Assembly (NCBI RefSeq): GCF_003402535.2
Contig: NZ_AP025170.1
Coordinates: 3,038,001 to 3,102,000, forward strand
Reading direction: 5' to 3'
DNA: 64,000 nucleotides
DNA from: Cupriavidus sp. P-10
GTDB lineage: Bacteria > Pseudomonadota > Gammaproteobacteria > Burkholderiales > Burkholderiaceae
Below are positions 13,424-22,736 of the stretch, piece after piece; within the stretch, counting starts at the first letter, position 1; each line of letters opens with the position of its first letter. Both the position numbers and the translations under genes were made by a program. The notes beneath the pieces are model-generated. The model was not told the origin of the DNA. It saw nothing but the letters and a program-made list of their open reading frames with translations, and made no database searches.

Positions 13424-14038
13424 ATGGGACTACTCGATAGCGTGCTGGGCGGCGTGCTTGGGCAACTGGGCAATACCCGCGGCGAAGACGGCAGCGCCGG
13501 CGGCGGCGGGCTCAACCCGAAGCTGATGATGGCGCTCGGGCTGCTGGCGATGTTGGCAATGCGCAACCGTGGCCAGGAAAGCGGCACCGCAGCGCCGGTC
13601 GACGATGGGCTGGGCGGCCTTGGCAGCCTCGGCGGCTTGCTGGGTGGCGTGCTCGGCGGCAATGCCAGCGCGCCCGGCGCCACCGGCGGGCTCGACCTGG
13701 GTTCCTTGCTGGGTGGTCTGCTTGGCGGCCAGGGCGGCGCCCCGGCCAACAGCCAGGCACTGGGCGCTGCCGCAGGCGGCATCGGCGCGCTGCACCAGAT
13801 CCTGGCGCAAGCCGGGCTGGGCGAGCAGGTGGATTCGTGGATCGGTACCGGCGCCAACCAGCCGGTTACGCCGTCGGCGCTGAGTGACGCGCTGGGCGGA
13901 ACCGGTGCGCTGGACACGCTGGCGCAATCGACCGGGATGTCGCAGGACGACGTGGCGGCGCAACTGAGCGAAGGGCTGCCCGAGCTGATCGACCGCCTGA
14001 CACCGCACGGGCATGTCCCTGCACAAGAACAGCCATGA
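13424..14038 (+). CDS. YidB family protein (DUF937), glycine-rich
   Basis: A 204-residue protein related to E. coli YidB. The first half is Gly/Leu/Ala-rich with repeated G-G-L-L-G-G-x-L-G-G stretches; the C-terminal 90 residues carry the YidB/DUF937 helical part, ending in Q-L-S-E-G-L-P-E-L-I-D-R-L-T-P. The function of the family is unknown. A clear GGAG ribosome binding site precedes the ATG, 48 bases after rsmE, and a strong terminator lies downstream. Confidence 0.85.
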   Translation: MGLLDSVLGGVLGQLGNTRGEDGSAGGGGLNPKLMMALGLLAMLAMRNRGQESGTAAPVDDGLGGLGSLGGLLGGVLGGNASAPGATGGLDLGSLLGGLLGGQGGAPANSQALGAAAGGIGALHQILAQAGLGEQVDSWIGTGANQPVTPSALSDALGGTGALDTLAQSTGMSQDDVAAQLSEGLPELIDRLTPHGHVPAQEQP

Positions 14039-14123
14039 AAAGGGCCAACGGTGGGTGCACCCAACCGCCCAGCTAACCTAAGCGGGAGGGAGAGCAAACC
14101 CGCAGTACGCAGAGCCTTCAAAT

Positions 14124-14153
14124 GCAAAAAGCCCGCATTCGCGGGCTTTTTGC
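14124..14153. terminator. Bidirectional terminator after the YidB-family gene
   Basis: Perfect 13-bp inverted repeat (GCAAAAAGCCCGC / GCGGGCTTTTTGC) with an ATTC loop. The built-in T-runs serve both the YidB-family gene and the convergent barstar gene. Confidence 0.9.
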
Positions 14154-14166
14154 TTGGTCAGGCCGG

Positions 14167-14787
14167 TCAGGCGAACGAGTAGAACACTCGGAACTGCACC
14201 TTGCGCTCGCCCCAGAACTCGGCCGCGTCGCGAAACACGTCCAGTAGCACCTCGCGCGCCTCTTTGTCGAACTTCTGCGCGATCGGCAGGCCTTCCAGCA
14301 CGATCACGAAACCCGGCTGCGGCCCGGCCTTGTAGATCAGGTCGGTCAGGCAATCCGCCAGCGCATCGAAATTCTTGCCAAAATGCTTGGGGAAGATAAA
14401 CGACGTTGCGATCGTTTCCAGGATTTCGGCCTTGCTGGCGCAATGCGCGCAGTTGGCATACAGGAAATGCTGGCCGAGATCCGCGGCCGCCTGGGCAAGC
14501 TCCGGCACGCGGAAGGCGCGGATTGACTGGACGATGTTCGGACGCACCGTCTTGAACAGGTTCATGGCCCCCTCGCTGGTGCCGTCAGCCCAGCCCTCAC
14601 CGGCCGGCATGGCTACGGGCGCGTTCGCGGGCGGGAGTTTGTGCGTGAGCTCTTGGCGCTGCGGAATCATCAGCACGTTGTCGTATAGGTTCTGGGCCTG
14701 CTGCTGAGCCCGCTGCCAGCCATCTCCGGCGCCGCGCTCCTCGCGGGCGGCAAGGGCGTCGCCCAATCCGAAAATGTCAGTCATCAT
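14167..14787 (-). CDS. Barstar-family ribonuclease inhibitor with long N-terminal extension
   Basis: The C-terminal 90-odd residues are a barstar domain: F-G-K-N-F-D-A-L-A-D-C-L-T corresponds to the barstar helix that plugs the RNase active site, with both key aspartates kept and the usual Trp replaced by Ala. Barstar normally has about 90 residues; this protein has 206, with about 110 unassigned residues ahead of the domain. The first ATG overlaps the RNase stop by four bases (ATGA), so expression is coupled to the upstream secreted RNase. No signal peptide is visible, consistent with cytosolic protection of the producer. A second ATG follows at once. Confidence 0.85.
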   Translation of the reverse strand: MMTDIFGLGDALAAREERGAGDGWQRAQQQAQNLYDNVLMIPQRQELTHKLPPANAPVAMPAGEGWADGTSEGAMNLFKTVRPNIVQSIRAFRVPELAQAAADLGQHFLYANCAHCASKAEILETIATSFIFPKHFGKNFDALADCLTDLIYKAGPQPGFVIVLEGLPIAQKFDKEAREVLLDVFRDAAEFWGERKVQFRVFYSFA

Positions 14788-15173
14788 TTGAGTATCCGTT
14801 TGAAGCTGTTGTAGTGGTCTTCCGTGTAGTAACAATCGTTGGCAGCGCGCTGTTCCCCGCCGCATACGATCCGCCTGGCTCCCCGGTTCCGGCTTCTGGC
14901 GCTCTTTACCGTGTACTCGCGGTAGTACCCGCGATCTTTTTGCGGCAGGAGGCGTTCGTAGTTGCCGAACCTGGTTCCGTCCTTGTCATACGGGAACGGG
15001 CCGCCGGATTCGATGCGCTCCAGGGTCTGCCGTGCTTCGTTGGGCAACTGCTGCACTGCAATGGTTCCCATGCCTTCGGTCTGCGCCTGGCGCGCCAGCG
15101 CCGGCTGTGCCAGGGCCAGCACCAGCGCCGCGCCGGTCATCGACCGGGCCAGCATCCGCACTGCCTGCCGCAT
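14784..15173 (-). CDS. Secreted barnase/RNase Sa-type ribonuclease
   Basis: A 129-residue precursor of a guanyl-specific microbial RNase. Residues 1-29 form a signal peptide (basic start, hydrophobic core, cleavage near A-L-A-R). The catalytic triad of the family is visible: Glu73 in F-G-N-Y-E, Arg100/101 in R-R-I-V-C-G-G and His120 in T-E-D-H-Y-N-S-F; Cys104 and Cys114 could form a disulfide. The frame also permits a GTG start at 15194; neither start has a clear ribosome binding site and the ATG gives the better signal peptide. The barstar gene overlaps its stop. It could serve in RNA scavenging or in competition with other cells. Confidence 0.87.
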   Translation of the reverse strand: MRQAVRMLARSMTGAALVLALAQPALARQAQTEGMGTIAVQQLPNEARQTLERIESGGPFPYDKDGTRFGNYERLLPQKDRGYYREYTVKSARSRNRGARRIVCGGEQRAANDCYYTEDHYNSFKRILK

Positions 15174-15194
15174 CAAAGGTACTTGGGAAACCAC

Positions 15195-15519
15195 GTTGCT
15201 TGTCTTGTTGAACCGGAAATCGAGCCTGCCGCTGTTTGGGTAGACGATCTGTCCGGGCCACCCTGGCCGGCAACCTCGCGCGCCTTGTCATGCACGCGCC
15301 GGATGCCAACCGCACCGGGGCGCTCATGGCGAGCGCCTGTATCAAAGGCGTAAGGTTACGCGCATGCACGCAATTAAGCAATCCCGGCCCCGTCGCAGCG
15401 GGAATTCCTCAATTGTTTCAATATGTTAAGCGAATGTGTGCGCATACTAACCATTATCATCCAGTGACAAAAAAGCCGGGCGAACCCGGCTTTTCCGCAA
15501 CCTTGCAAGGCAGGTTGGC
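15195..15519. other. Intergenic region upstream of the RNase gene
   Basis: About 325 bases containing the presumed RNase promoter on the minus strand and, at its far end, the maeB terminator. I see no coding potential. Confidence 0.5.
15469..15494 (-). terminator. maeB terminator
   Basis: On the minus strand AAAAGCCGGG-TTCG-CCCGGC followed by six T. This UUCG-capped stem, 26 bases after the maeB stop, is a textbook intrinsic terminator. Confidence 0.9.
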
Positions 15520-17844
15520 TTAGCGCTTGGCAGCAGCGTCCACCACCACCAGCGAGGTCATGTTGACGATGCGGCGCACCGTTGCCGACGGCGTCAGGAT
15601 GTGCACCGGCGCCTTCACACCCAGCAGGATCGGGCCGATCGCCACGTTGTTGCCCGCGGCAACCTTGAGCAGGTTGTACGAGATATTGGCGGCGTCGATG
15701 TTCGGGCACACCAGCAGGTTGGCTTCGCCCTGCAGCGTGCTGTCCGGCACCAGCTGGTCGCGCAGCTTCTGGTCGAGCGCGCTGTCGCCGTGCATTTCAC
15801 CGTCGACTTCGAGTTCCGGCGCGCGCTCGCGCAGGATGGCGAGCGTATCGCGCATCTTGCGGGCCGAAGGCGCCTCGGAGGAGCCGAAGTTGGAGTGCGA
15901 CAGCAGGCCAACCTTGGGCTCGATACCGAAGCGCTTCAGTTCTTCGGCAGCCATCAGCGTGATCTCGGCCAGTTCCTCGGCGGTCGGGTCCACGTTGACG
16001 TGGGTGTCGACCAGGAAGATCTGGCGGCCCGGCAGCACCAGGCCGTTCATGGCCGCGTAGACCTTGCCGCTGCCGCCCAGCACCTGGTCGATGTAGCGAA
16101 GGTGCGCCGCGGTGGTGCTGACGGTGCCGCAGATCATGCCGTCGGCCTCGCCCTGCTTGACCAGCATGGCGCCGATCAGCGTGGTGCGGCGGCGCAGTTC
16201 CAGCTTGGCGTACTGGGGCGTGATGCCCTGGCGCGCCATCATGCGGTAATACGCGTCGGAGTAGTCGCGGAAACGCTCGTCGTGCTCGGGATTGACCACG
16301 GTGAAGTCCACGCCGGCGCGCAGGCGCAGGCCGAAACGCTCGATGCGGTGCTGCAGCACGGCCGGGCGGCCGATCAGGATCGGGTTGGCCAGCTTTTCAT
16401 CGACGATCACCTGCACGGCGCGCAGCACGCGCTCTTCTTCGCCCTCGGCGAAGACGATGCGCTTCTTCTCCATTTCGACCTTGCGCGCAGCGGCGTAGAT
16501 CGGCTTCATCAGCGTGCCCGAGTGGTACACGAACTGCTGCAGCTGCAGGCGGTAGGCGTCCATGTCTTCGATCGGACGGGCGGCCACGCCGGACTTCATC
16601 GCGGCTTCCGCCACGGCCGGCGCCACCTTGACAATCAGGCGCGGATCGAACGGCTTCGGGATCAGGTATTCCGGGCCGAACGACAGGTCCTGGATGCCAT
16701 AGGCGGTGGCAACGATGTCGCTCTGCTCCTGGCGCGCCAGCTCGGCCAGCGCGTTGGCGGCGGCGATCTCCATCTCGCGCGTGATGGTGGTGGCGCCGCA
16801 ATCCAGTGCACCACGGAAGATGAACGGGAAGCACAGGACGTTGTTGACCTGGTTCGGGTAGTCGGTACGGCCGGTGGCCATCACGGCGTCCGGGCGCACT
16901 TCCTTGACCAGCTCCGGCGCGATTTCCGGGTTCGGGTTGGCCAGTGCCAGCACCAGCGGCTTGTCGGCCATGCGCTGCACCATGTCCTGCTTGAGCACGC
17001 CTGCGGCGGACAGGCCCAGGAAAATGTCGGCGCCGTCGATGACTTCGCCCAGCTTGCGCTTGTCGGTCTTCTGCGAGAAACGGGCCTTTTCCGGGTCCAT
17101 CAGCTCGGTACGGCCTTCATAGACCACGCCGGCCAGGTCGGTCACCCAGATGTTTTCGATCGGCAGGCCGATGTCGACCAGCAGGTCCAGGCAGGCCAGC
17201 GCGGCCGCGCCGGCGCCCGAGGCCACCAGCTTGACCTTCTTGATGTCCTTGCCGACCACCTTCAGGCCGTTGATGATGGCCGCGGCCACCACAATGGCGG
17301 TGCCGTGCTGATCATCATGGAAGACGGGGATCTTCATCTTCTCGCGCAGCTTGCGCTCGACGTAGAAGCACTCCGGTGCCTTGATGTCTTCCAGGTTGAT
17401 GCCCCCGAAGGTCGGCTCCAGCGCGGCGATGATCTGGACCAGCTTCTCCGGGTCCTTCTCGTCGACTTCGATATCGAACACGTCGATACCAGCAAACTTC
17501 TTGAACAGGCCGGCCTTGCCTTCCATCACCGGCTTGGAGGCCGCGGCGCCGATGTCGCCCAGGCCCAGCACGGCGGTGCCGTTGGTAATCACGGCGACGA
17601 GGTTGCCGCGCGCGGTGTAGCGGAACGAGTTGGCCTGATCGACAACGATTTCTTCACAAGCGGCGGCCACGCCCGGCGAGTAGGCCAGGGCCAGGTCGCG
17701 CTGGTTCGACAGCGGCTTGGTCGGGGTGACGGAAATCTTGCCGGGGGTCGGAAACTCGTGATACTCGAGCGCCGCTTTGCGCAGCGCCTCACGCTGCTGC
17801 TGTTTCAGATCGTCTTGGGACGGGGACTGCTGAGGGCTGGTCAT
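15520..17844 (-). CDS. maeB: NADP-dependent malic enzyme with phosphotransacetylase-like domain
   Basis: This 774-residue MaeB-type enzyme decarboxylates malate to pyruvate with NADP reduction, linking the TCA cycle to gluconeogenesis and NADPH supply. The N-terminal 430 residues are the malic enzyme part ([16 protein letters not shown], the metal-site F-H-D-D-Q-H-G-T-A, and the nucleotide site S-G-A-G-A-A-A). The rest is a phosphotransacetylase-like domain, which in MaeB is considered regulatory (acetyl-CoA response). The ATG giving M-T-S-P-Q-Q was preferred over an upstream TTG. A palindrome in the promoter suggests specific repression. Confidence 0.96.
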   Translation of the reverse strand: MTSPQQSPSQDDLKQQQREALRKAALEYHEFPTPGKISVTPTKPLSNQRDLALAYSPGVAAACEEIVVDQANSFRYTARGNLVAVITNGTAVLGLGDIGAAASKPVMEGKAGLFKKFAGIDVFDIEVDEKDPEKLVQIIAALEPTFGGINLEDIKAPECFYVERKLREKMKIPVFHDDQHGTAIVVAAAIINGLKVVGKDIKKVKLVASGAGAAALACLDLLVDIGLPIENIWVTDLAGVVYEGRTELMDPEKARFSQKTDKRKLGEVIDGADIFLGLSAAGVLKQDMVQRMADKPLVLALANPNPEIAPELVKEVRPDAVMATGRTDYPNQVNNVLCFPFIFRGALDCGATTITREMEIAAANALAELARQEQSDIVATAYGIQDLSFGPEYLIPKPFDPRLIVKVAPAVAEAAMKSGVAARPIEDMDAYRLQLQQFVYHSGTLMKPIYAAARKVEMEKKRIVFAEGEEERVLRAVQVIVDEKLANPILIGRPAVLQHRIERFGLRLRAGVDFTVVNPEHDERFRDYSDAYYRMMARQGITPQYAKLELRRRTTLIGAMLVKQGEADGMICGTVSTTAAHLRYIDQVLGGSGKVYAAMNGLVLPGRQIFLVDTHVNVDPTAEELAEITLMAAEELKRFGIEPKVGLLSHSNFGSSEAPSARKMRDTLAILRERAPELEVDGEMHGDSALDQKLRDQLVPDSTLQGEANLLVCPNIDAANISYNLLKVAAGNNVAIGPILLGVKAPVHILTPSATVRRIVNMTSLVVVDAAAKR

Positions 17845-17943
17845 CGGCGCATTTTCCAATCGGTGGAGCCGTCATTGAACGTGGCGGGGACGATCGGCGG
17901 ACCGGCTCCACGTGTCCGCCCTTCTCTTCCTTTGGAACCCAGC

Positions 17944-17972
17944 ATTTTATATAGTGAAATACTATTTCACAA
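17944..17972 (-). promoter_or_regulatory. Probable maeB promoter
   Basis: On the minus strand TTGTGA (17972-17967) and TAAAAT (17949-17944) are separated by exactly 17 bases and match the sigma-70 consensus 4/6 and 5/6. The region is AT-rich in a GC-rich genome. It lies 100 bases upstream of the maeB ATG. Confidence 0.55.
17954..17970. promoter_or_regulatory. Operator-like palindrome GTGAAAT-N3-ATTTCAC
   Basis: A perfect 7-bp inverted repeat with a 3-base centre lies inside the -35/-10 spacer of the probable maeB promoter and about 15 bases upstream of the probable thiL -35 element. This is the classic position for a repressor site. The binding protein is not identifiable from the window. 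Confidence 0.6.
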
Positions 17973-17984
17973 TAAGCCTTTTGC

Positions 17985-18012
17985 TTGGGGCACCTTTGCG
18001 ATTCGGTACAAT
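17985..18012 (+). promoter_or_regulatory. Probable thiL promoter
   Basis: TTGGGG at 17985-17990 and TACAAT at 18007-18012 with a 16-base spacer. The -10 element is good and the -35 weak. The leader to the thiL ATG would be about 200 bases; I saw no TPP riboswitch core in it. Confidence 0.4.
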
Positions 18013-18215
18013 ATGCCCCATCCCACGGGGCAATACCAGCAAGCGTAGCGCCGCACGGCCCATGGCTGGTAACTCGCTGCGGTCACGGCTGTCATGCGCG
18101 GCAGTATCTTGCTGAAACGATGCCGGCTCCGCAACCTGATGCGCCCTTCCGAGTCCTTCCGTCCCTCCGGTGCCTGCCGGCCGGGCAAACCTCTGTCCAC
18201 TGCCAGCTCGCCGCG

Positions 18216-19214
18216 ATGTCCGACGCCCAGACCGCTCCGCCCGCCCCGCCCGCCCCGCTTTCCGAGTTCGACCTGATCCGCCGCTATTTCACGCGACCGG
18301 TGCATAAAGCCGCACTCGGCGTGGGCGACGACTGCGCCCTGATCGAAGGCCGCCCGGGCCACCACCTCGCCATCAGCACCGACATGCTGGTCAGCGGCCG
18401 CCATTTCTTCCCGGACGTTGCGCCGCGCGCGCTCGGCCACAAGGCGCTGGCGGTCAACCTGTCCGACCTTGCCGCGATGGGAGCCGAGCCGCGCGCGTTT
18501 ACGCTGGCGCTGGCCCTGCCCGAGGCCGACCCCGCATGGCTGGCCGACCTGGCCGACGGCATGCTGGCGCTGGCCGACGCCCACGGCTGCGAACTGGTCG
18601 GCGGCGACACCACGCGCGGCCCGCTGACGTTGTCGCTGACGGTCTTTGGCGACGTCCCGCTTCGAACCGCGCTGCGCCGCGACGCGGCACGCCCGGGCGA
18701 CGATATCTGGATTTCCGGCACGCTTGGCGACGCGCGCCTGGCGCTGGGCGACTGCCGTGGCGAATGGCTGCTGCCAGAGCCCGACTTCACCCGGGTACGC
18801 CCGCGCATGGACACGCCGACCCCGCGCGTGGCGCTGGGCATGGCGCTGCGCGGCGTGGCACATGCCGCACTCGATATCTCCGACGGCCTGATTGGCGACC
18901 TGGGCCATATCCTGGCCCGCTCGCAGGTCGGCGCGCTCGTCGATGTCGACGCCTTGCCGCGCTCGGCGGTGCTGGCCAGCCAGCCCGAAGCGATCCAGCG
19001 CGCATGCACGCTGGCTGGCGGCGACGACTACGAGCTGTGCTTCACCGCGCCGGCCGGCAACCGTGACGCCATCGCCGCGATCAGCGAGCGGCTTGCCCTG
19101 CCGCTGACCCGCATCGGCGCGATCACGCCGGAGCCGGGCCTGCGCCTGGTCGACAGTGCCGGCAACCCGACCCGCTACACCGGCGCCAGCTTCGACCACT
19201 TCGCCTCCTCCTGA
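18216..19214 (+). CDS. thiL: Thiamine-monophosphate kinase
   Basis: ThiL phosphorylates thiamine monophosphate to thiamine diphosphate with ATP, the last step of cofactor synthesis. The 332-residue product shows the AIRS/ThiL signatures: G-V-G-D-D-C-A-L near residue 35, D-M-L-V-S-G-R-H-F, L-S-D-L-A-A-M-G-A-E-P, V-G-G-D-T-T-R-G and D-I-S-D-G-L near residue 225, then G-G-D-D-Y-E-L. The chosen ATG gives a normal N terminus; the frame is open for 77 codons upstream but lacks family similarity there. It precedes pgpA and pncC, probably as one transcript, although 136 bases separate it from pgpA. Confidence 0.95.
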   Translation: MSDAQTAPPAPPAPLSEFDLIRRYFTRPVHKAALGVGDDCALIEGRPGHHLAISTDMLVSGRHFFPDVAPRALGHKALAVNLSDLAAMGAEPRAFTLALALPEADPAWLADLADGMLALADAHGCELVGGDTTRGPLTLSLTVFGDVPLRTALRRDAARPGDDIWISGTLGDARLALGDCRGEWLLPEPDFTRVRPRMDTPTPRVALGMALRGVAHAALDISDGLIGDLGHILARSQVGALVDVDALPRSAVLASQPEAIQRACTLAGGDDYELCFTAPAGNRDAIAAISERLALPLTRIGAITPEPGLRLVDSAGNPTRYTGASFDHFASS

Positions 19215-19350
19215 CACGGGGGCACAGGCGTGTCATGATGCCGGCATCGGCGCGTGCCGGGCGGGAACGGGAGTCCCGCCTCCGGCAGCAGTAACAGCAG
19301 CAAGCCGGCCATAACCATAAGCAGCATCCGCATCACACGAGCCAACCTTG

Positions 19351-19917
19351 ATGTCCACCACCCCCTCCGGAGCCGCCACGCGCGACCCCGCCATGACCCT
19401 GGAAGCCGGCCCGACCGTCAAGGTCACGCGCCCGACAGCGCGCTTCATGCTGGCCCATCCAGCCCACCTGATCGCCTTCGGCTTCGGCTCGGGCCTGTCG
19501 CCGGTCAGCCCCGGCACGGTCGGCACGCTTTACGCGTGGCTGTCGTTCGTGGTGGTGTCGCTGTGGATCGAGCCGACCACCTGGCTGTGGATCATCGGCG
19601 GCGGCTTCCTGGTGGGCCTGTGGGCCTGCGCCAGGACCGCCCGCGACATGGGCGTGCATGACCACGGCAGCATGGTGTGGGACGAAATCATCGCCTTCTG
19701 GCTGGTGCTGTCCTTTGTCACGCCGACCGGGTTCTGGGGGCAGTTTGCCGCCTTCCTGTGGTTCCGGCTGTTCGATATCGCCAAGCCGGCTCCGATCGGA
19801 TACTACGACCGCACGCTCAAGGGCCCCGGCCTGCGCGGCGGGTTCGGCGTGATGTTCGACGACATCTTCGCGGCCTTCTATACCCTGCTGGTGTTCGCAC
19901 TGTGGCGCTCGTTCTGA
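19351..19917 (+). CDS. pgpA: Phosphatidylglycerophosphatase A
   Basis: PgpA dephosphorylates phosphatidylglycerophosphate to phosphatidylglycerol at the inner membrane. The 188-residue protein has the family motif G-F-G-S-G-L-S-P-V-S-P-G-T-V-G-T, then hydrophobic segments, W-D-E-I and F-D-I-A-K-P-x-P-I with G-G-F-G-V-M-F-D-D near the C terminus; these acidic residues bind the metal. About 25 residues precede the conserved part. Downstream, pncC follows after 34 bases. Confidence 0.93.
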   Translation: MSTTPSGAATRDPAMTLEAGPTVKVTRPTARFMLAHPAHLIAFGFGSGLSPVSPGTVGTLYAWLSFVVVSLWIEPTTWLWIIGGGFLVGLWACARTARDMGVHDHGSMVWDEIIAFWLVLSFVTPTGFWGQFAAFLWFRLFDIAKPAPIGYYDRTLKGPGLRGGFGVMFDDIFAAFYTLLVFALWRSF

Positions 19918-19951
19918 GCCCGGCCCATTCCAACAAACCCCTGAATTCATC

Positions 19952-20449
19952 ATGTCAGTCAGCCGCCTGCTCGACCAGCTTGCCGTCCAGTCCGGCGTCG
20001 CCCTTGCCGAAAAATCCCTGATGCTGGCCACGGCCGAGTCCTGTACCGGTGGCCTGGTCGCCGCCGCCATCACGGATGTTTCGGGATCGTCCGGCTGGTT
20101 CGAGCGCGGCTTCGTCACCTATTCCAACGAAGCCAAGTCCACCATGCTGGGCGTGCCGGTCAAGCTGATCCGCGACCACGGCGCCGTCAGCGAAGAGGTC
20201 GCGCGCGCGATGGCGGAAGGGGCGCTGCTGAACAGCCGCGCGCAAGTCTCGCTGGCGATCACCGGCGTGGCCGGCCCCAATGGCGGCACGCCGGAAAAGC
20301 CGGTGGGCATGGTGTGCTTCGGCTGGAGCAACCGCATCACTACCCACACCGAGACCCAGCGCTTCCGCGGCGACCGGGGCCAGATCCGGCGCCAGGCGGC
20401 GGAGCACGCGATGCGGGGACTGGTGGAATTGCTGCGCAACGAGGCCTGA
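19952..20449 (+). CDS. pncC: Nicotinamide-nucleotide amidase (CinA C-terminal type)
   Basis: PncC hydrolyses the amide of nicotinamide mononucleotide for NAD recycling. At 165 residues it is the stand-alone CinA C-terminal domain: A-E-S-C-T-G-G-L-V-A, G-F-V-T-Y-S-N-E-A-K, G-A-V-S-E-E-V-A, and I-T-G-V-A-G-P-N-G-G-T-P-E-K-P-V-G. It lies at the end of thiL-pgpA-pncC and before a strong terminator. Confidence 0.92.
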   Translation: MSVSRLLDQLAVQSGVALAEKSLMLATAESCTGGLVAAAITDVSGSSGWFERGFVTYSNEAKSTMLGVPVKLIRDHGAVSEEVARAMAEGALLNSRAQVSLAITGVAGPNGGTPEKPVGMVCFGWSNRITTHTETQRFRGDRGQIRRQAAEHAMRGLVELLRNEA

Positions 20450-20483
20450 GGGCGCTGCCGCTTCCTCTGGCGCCTCACGCGCC

Positions 20484-20522
20484 CAACAAAAAACCGCGCC
20501 AGCCCCGCGCGGTTTTTTGTTG
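20484..20522. terminator. Bidirectional terminator pncC / pyrF
   Basis: A 16-bp inverted repeat (CAACAAAAAACCGCGC and its complement) with a 7-base loop; the poly-A and poly-T flanks are part of the repeat. It serves both convergent genes. Confidence 0.9.
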
Positions 20523-20547
20523 CTGCATTGTTGCCGTGATCAGCAGT

Positions 20548-21366
20548 TCAGCCGTGCCGATACCGGTTGATGGTCTCCCGCGTCTGCAGCGCGACATTCC
20601 GCGCCGCCGTCGCGAAATCCTTCTCGCGGCTGGCATACAGGATTGCCCGCGACGAGTTGATCATCATGCCGGTGCCATCCGCGGTCCGCCCCGCCTTCAC
20701 CGTAGCCTCGATATCGCCGCCCTGTGCGCCGATGCCCGGGATCAGCAGCGGCATGTCGCCGACGATCTGGCGCACGCGCGCGATCTCGTTGGGGAAGGTG
20801 GCGCCGACCACCAGGCCCATCTGGCCGGTGGTGTTCCAGCGCTCGCGCGCGGCCTCGGCCACCAGCTGGTACAGCGGCTTGCCCTCGATTTGCAGGAACT
20901 GCACGTCGGAGCCGCCGGGGTTGGAAGTGCGGCACAGCACGATCACGCCGCGATCCGGGTAGGCCAGGTACGGCTGCATCGAATCGAAGCCCATGTACGG
21001 GCTGACCGTGACCGCGTCGGCCTGGTAGCGCTCGAATGCTTCCAGCGCATAGTGCTCGGCGGTCGAGCCGATATCGCCGCGCTTGGCGTCCAGGATCACC
21101 GGGATGCCAGGGTGGGCATCGTGGATGTAGTGGATCAACTGCTCGAGCTGGTCTTCGGCGCGCTGCGAGTGGAAATACGCGATCTGCGGCTTGAACGCGC
21201 AAACCAGGTCGGCGGTGGCATCGACGATCTCGCGGCAGAACGAGAAGATGGCGCCGCCTGCGCCGGTCAGGGACAGCGGCAGCTTCTGCGGGTCAGGATC
21301 GAGCCCGACGCAGAGAAGGGAGTCGTTGCGCTGCCAGGCGGCAGCAAGCTGCTCGATGAATGTCAT
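20548..21366 (-). CDS. pyrF: Orotidine 5'-phosphate decarboxylase, type 2
   Basis: PyrF makes UMP from OMP, the last step of pyrimidine synthesis. The 272-residue protein belongs to the longer type found in mycobacteria and many proteobacteria: [16 protein letters not shown], and the catalytic [11 protein letters not shown] near residue 95. The ATG giving M-T-F-I-E-Q-L was chosen by family alignment; the frame is open for 26 further codons. It is monocistronic and divergent from the EamA transporter. Confidence 0.96.
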   Translation of the reverse strand: MTFIEQLAAAWQRNDSLLCVGLDPDPQKLPLSLTGAGGAIFSFCREIVDATADLVCAFKPQIAYFHSQRAEDQLEQLIHYIHDAHPGIPVILDAKRGDIGSTAEHYALEAFERYQADAVTVSPYMGFDSMQPYLAYPDRGVIVLCRTSNPGGSDVQFLQIEGKPLYQLVAEAARERWNTTGQMGLVVGATFPNEIARVRQIVGDMPLLIPGIGAQGGDIEATVKAGRTADGTGMMINSSRAILYASREKDFATAARNVALQTRETINRYRHG

Positions 21367-21598
21367 GGGTACTCGAAAATATCCTGGTGGCGCCGGCGTC
21401 TCTTGGAACCCAAGGCAGGAACACAAGGCAGGAACCCAGGGCAAAGTCCCAGGCCGGCACGGTTGGCCGCAGCGGCGTGAAAACCTTTCATCCCTGCAGC
21501 ATATGTCGTTTCCGGCAATTTTACCCGCTGCGTGCTATCGTTTTGCGCTTCCTCTCAAAACAAAGAGCGGCATCACGCACAGCCGCCACCCCTCCTGC

Positions 21599-22498
21599 AT
21601 GTCTCTCGATCGCCGCGGTATTTTCCTGCTTGTCGTCCTGACCCTCGCCTGGGGCATCAACTGGCCCATCATGAAGGTCGGGGTGGCGCACTTTCCGCCC
21701 ATGGGCTTCCGCCTGTTGTGCATGGCCGGCGGCGTGATCGCGCTGGGCCTGGCGCTGCGCCTGCGCGGCGATTCGCTGGCAGTGCCGCGGCGCGAATGGG
21801 GCACGGTGTTCCGGCTGGCGCTGCCCAACATGGTGGTTTGGCACCTGTTCGCGATCTGCGCCGTGAAGATGCTGTCGTCCGGGCGTGCCGCCATCCTCGG
21901 CTACACCATGCCGATCTGGGCCGTGGTGTGGGGGCTGGTCTTCTTCCGCGAGCGCATCAGCGGCTTTGCCTGGGTCGGCATCGGCTGCGCGCTGGCGGGC
22001 ACCGTGCTGCTGCTTTCAGGCGAGATCGGCGCGCTGACCGGCAGTCCCGCCGGCACGCTGCTGATGCTGCTGGCCGCGGCCGGCTGGGGCTTCGGCACCC
22101 AGCTGATGAAGCGCACCCAGACCGACGTGCCGATCGGCGCGATGACCTTCTGGATGCTGCTGGCGACCCTGCCCTTCCTGCTCGCCGGCACGCTGCTGCT
22201 GGAGCACGGCTGGCGCATGCCGACCGCCGTCGAATGGGGCGCGATCGCCTACAACGCGGTGGTGGTCTTCGCCTTCTGCCACCTGGTCTGGTTCGGGCTG
22301 GCGCGCAGCCTGCCGCCGGTGGTGTCGAGCCTGTCGATCATGTTCATCCCCGTGGTCGGCGTCTTCTCGGGCATGTGGCTGCTGGGCGAGCAGCCGCACT
22401 GGCAGGACTACGCCGCCATCGTGCTGATGTTCATGGCCTTGTCTTCGGTGATGCTGGCGCCGCTGTTGTGGCGCCGGCTGCGCGGTACCCTGGGCTGA
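21599..22498 (+). CDS. EamA/DMT-family transporter
   Basis: A 299-residue integral membrane protein with about ten hydrophobic segments arranged as two EamA repeats (first W-G-I-N-W-P-I-M-K, second beginning near A-A-A-G-W-G-F-G-T-Q). The drug/metabolite transporter superfamily includes amino acid, nucleotide and metabolite exporters; the substrate cannot be predicted. The chosen ATG begins just before the first membrane helix. Confidence 0.87.
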   Translation: MSLDRRGIFLLVVLTLAWGINWPIMKVGVAHFPPMGFRLLCMAGGVIALGLALRLRGDSLAVPRREWGTVFRLALPNMVVWHLFAICAVKMLSSGRAAILGYTMPIWAVVWGLVFFRERISGFAWVGIGCALAGTVLLLSGEIGALTGSPAGTLLMLLAAAGWGFGTQLMKRTQTDVPIGAMTFWMLLATLPFLLAGTLLLEHGWRMPTAVEWGAIAYNAVVVFAFCHLVWFGLARSLPPVVSSLSIMFIPVVGVFSGMWLLGEQPHWQDYAAIVLMFMALSSVMLAPLLWRRLRGTLG

Positions 22499-22554
22499 GG
22501 CCGCCGGCCCGGGGGCGGCGCGCGACGGCCGCGCCGGCTTCGCGGAGATTTCAC

Positions 22555-22584
22555 TTAACAAGCGCCCCTTCGTTGGGCTACACT
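22555..22584 (+). promoter_or_regulatory. Probable corA promoter
   Basis: TTAACA at 22555-22560 and TACACT at 22579-22584, spacer 18 bases. Initiation near 22591 would give an untranslated leader of about 450 bases before corA. Confidence 0.45.
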
Positions 22585-22613
22585 CGCGGCCATCACAATC
22601 CCGGAGAAATTAC

Positions 22614-22691
22614 GTGGGCAGTAGCATCGGGTGTTCGAGTTGGCGCAGTCATGCGGCCACTGCGAATGCCATGTCACTGCGGGCTGCGTAA
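22614..22691 (+). CDS. Putative corA leader peptide (25 residues)
   Basis: A short frame starting at GTG with GGAGA six bases upstream, reading M-G-S-S-I-G-C-S-S-W-R-S-H and ending at TAA after 25 residues. It is serine-rich at the start. Position and good ribosome binding site suggest a translated leader that may control corA; no homology is recognised and it may be fortuitous. Confidence 0.35.
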   Translation: MGSSIGCSSWRSHAATANAMSLRAA

Positions 22692-22736
22692 CGACGACCC
22701 GCCCGGAGCAACCCGGCTCCGCGCTTCGTCGGCCTT

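Noticed and set aside
17973..18215. TPP riboswitch ahead of thiL
   Set aside because: I looked for the conserved CTGAGA and related core elements in the leader and did not find them.
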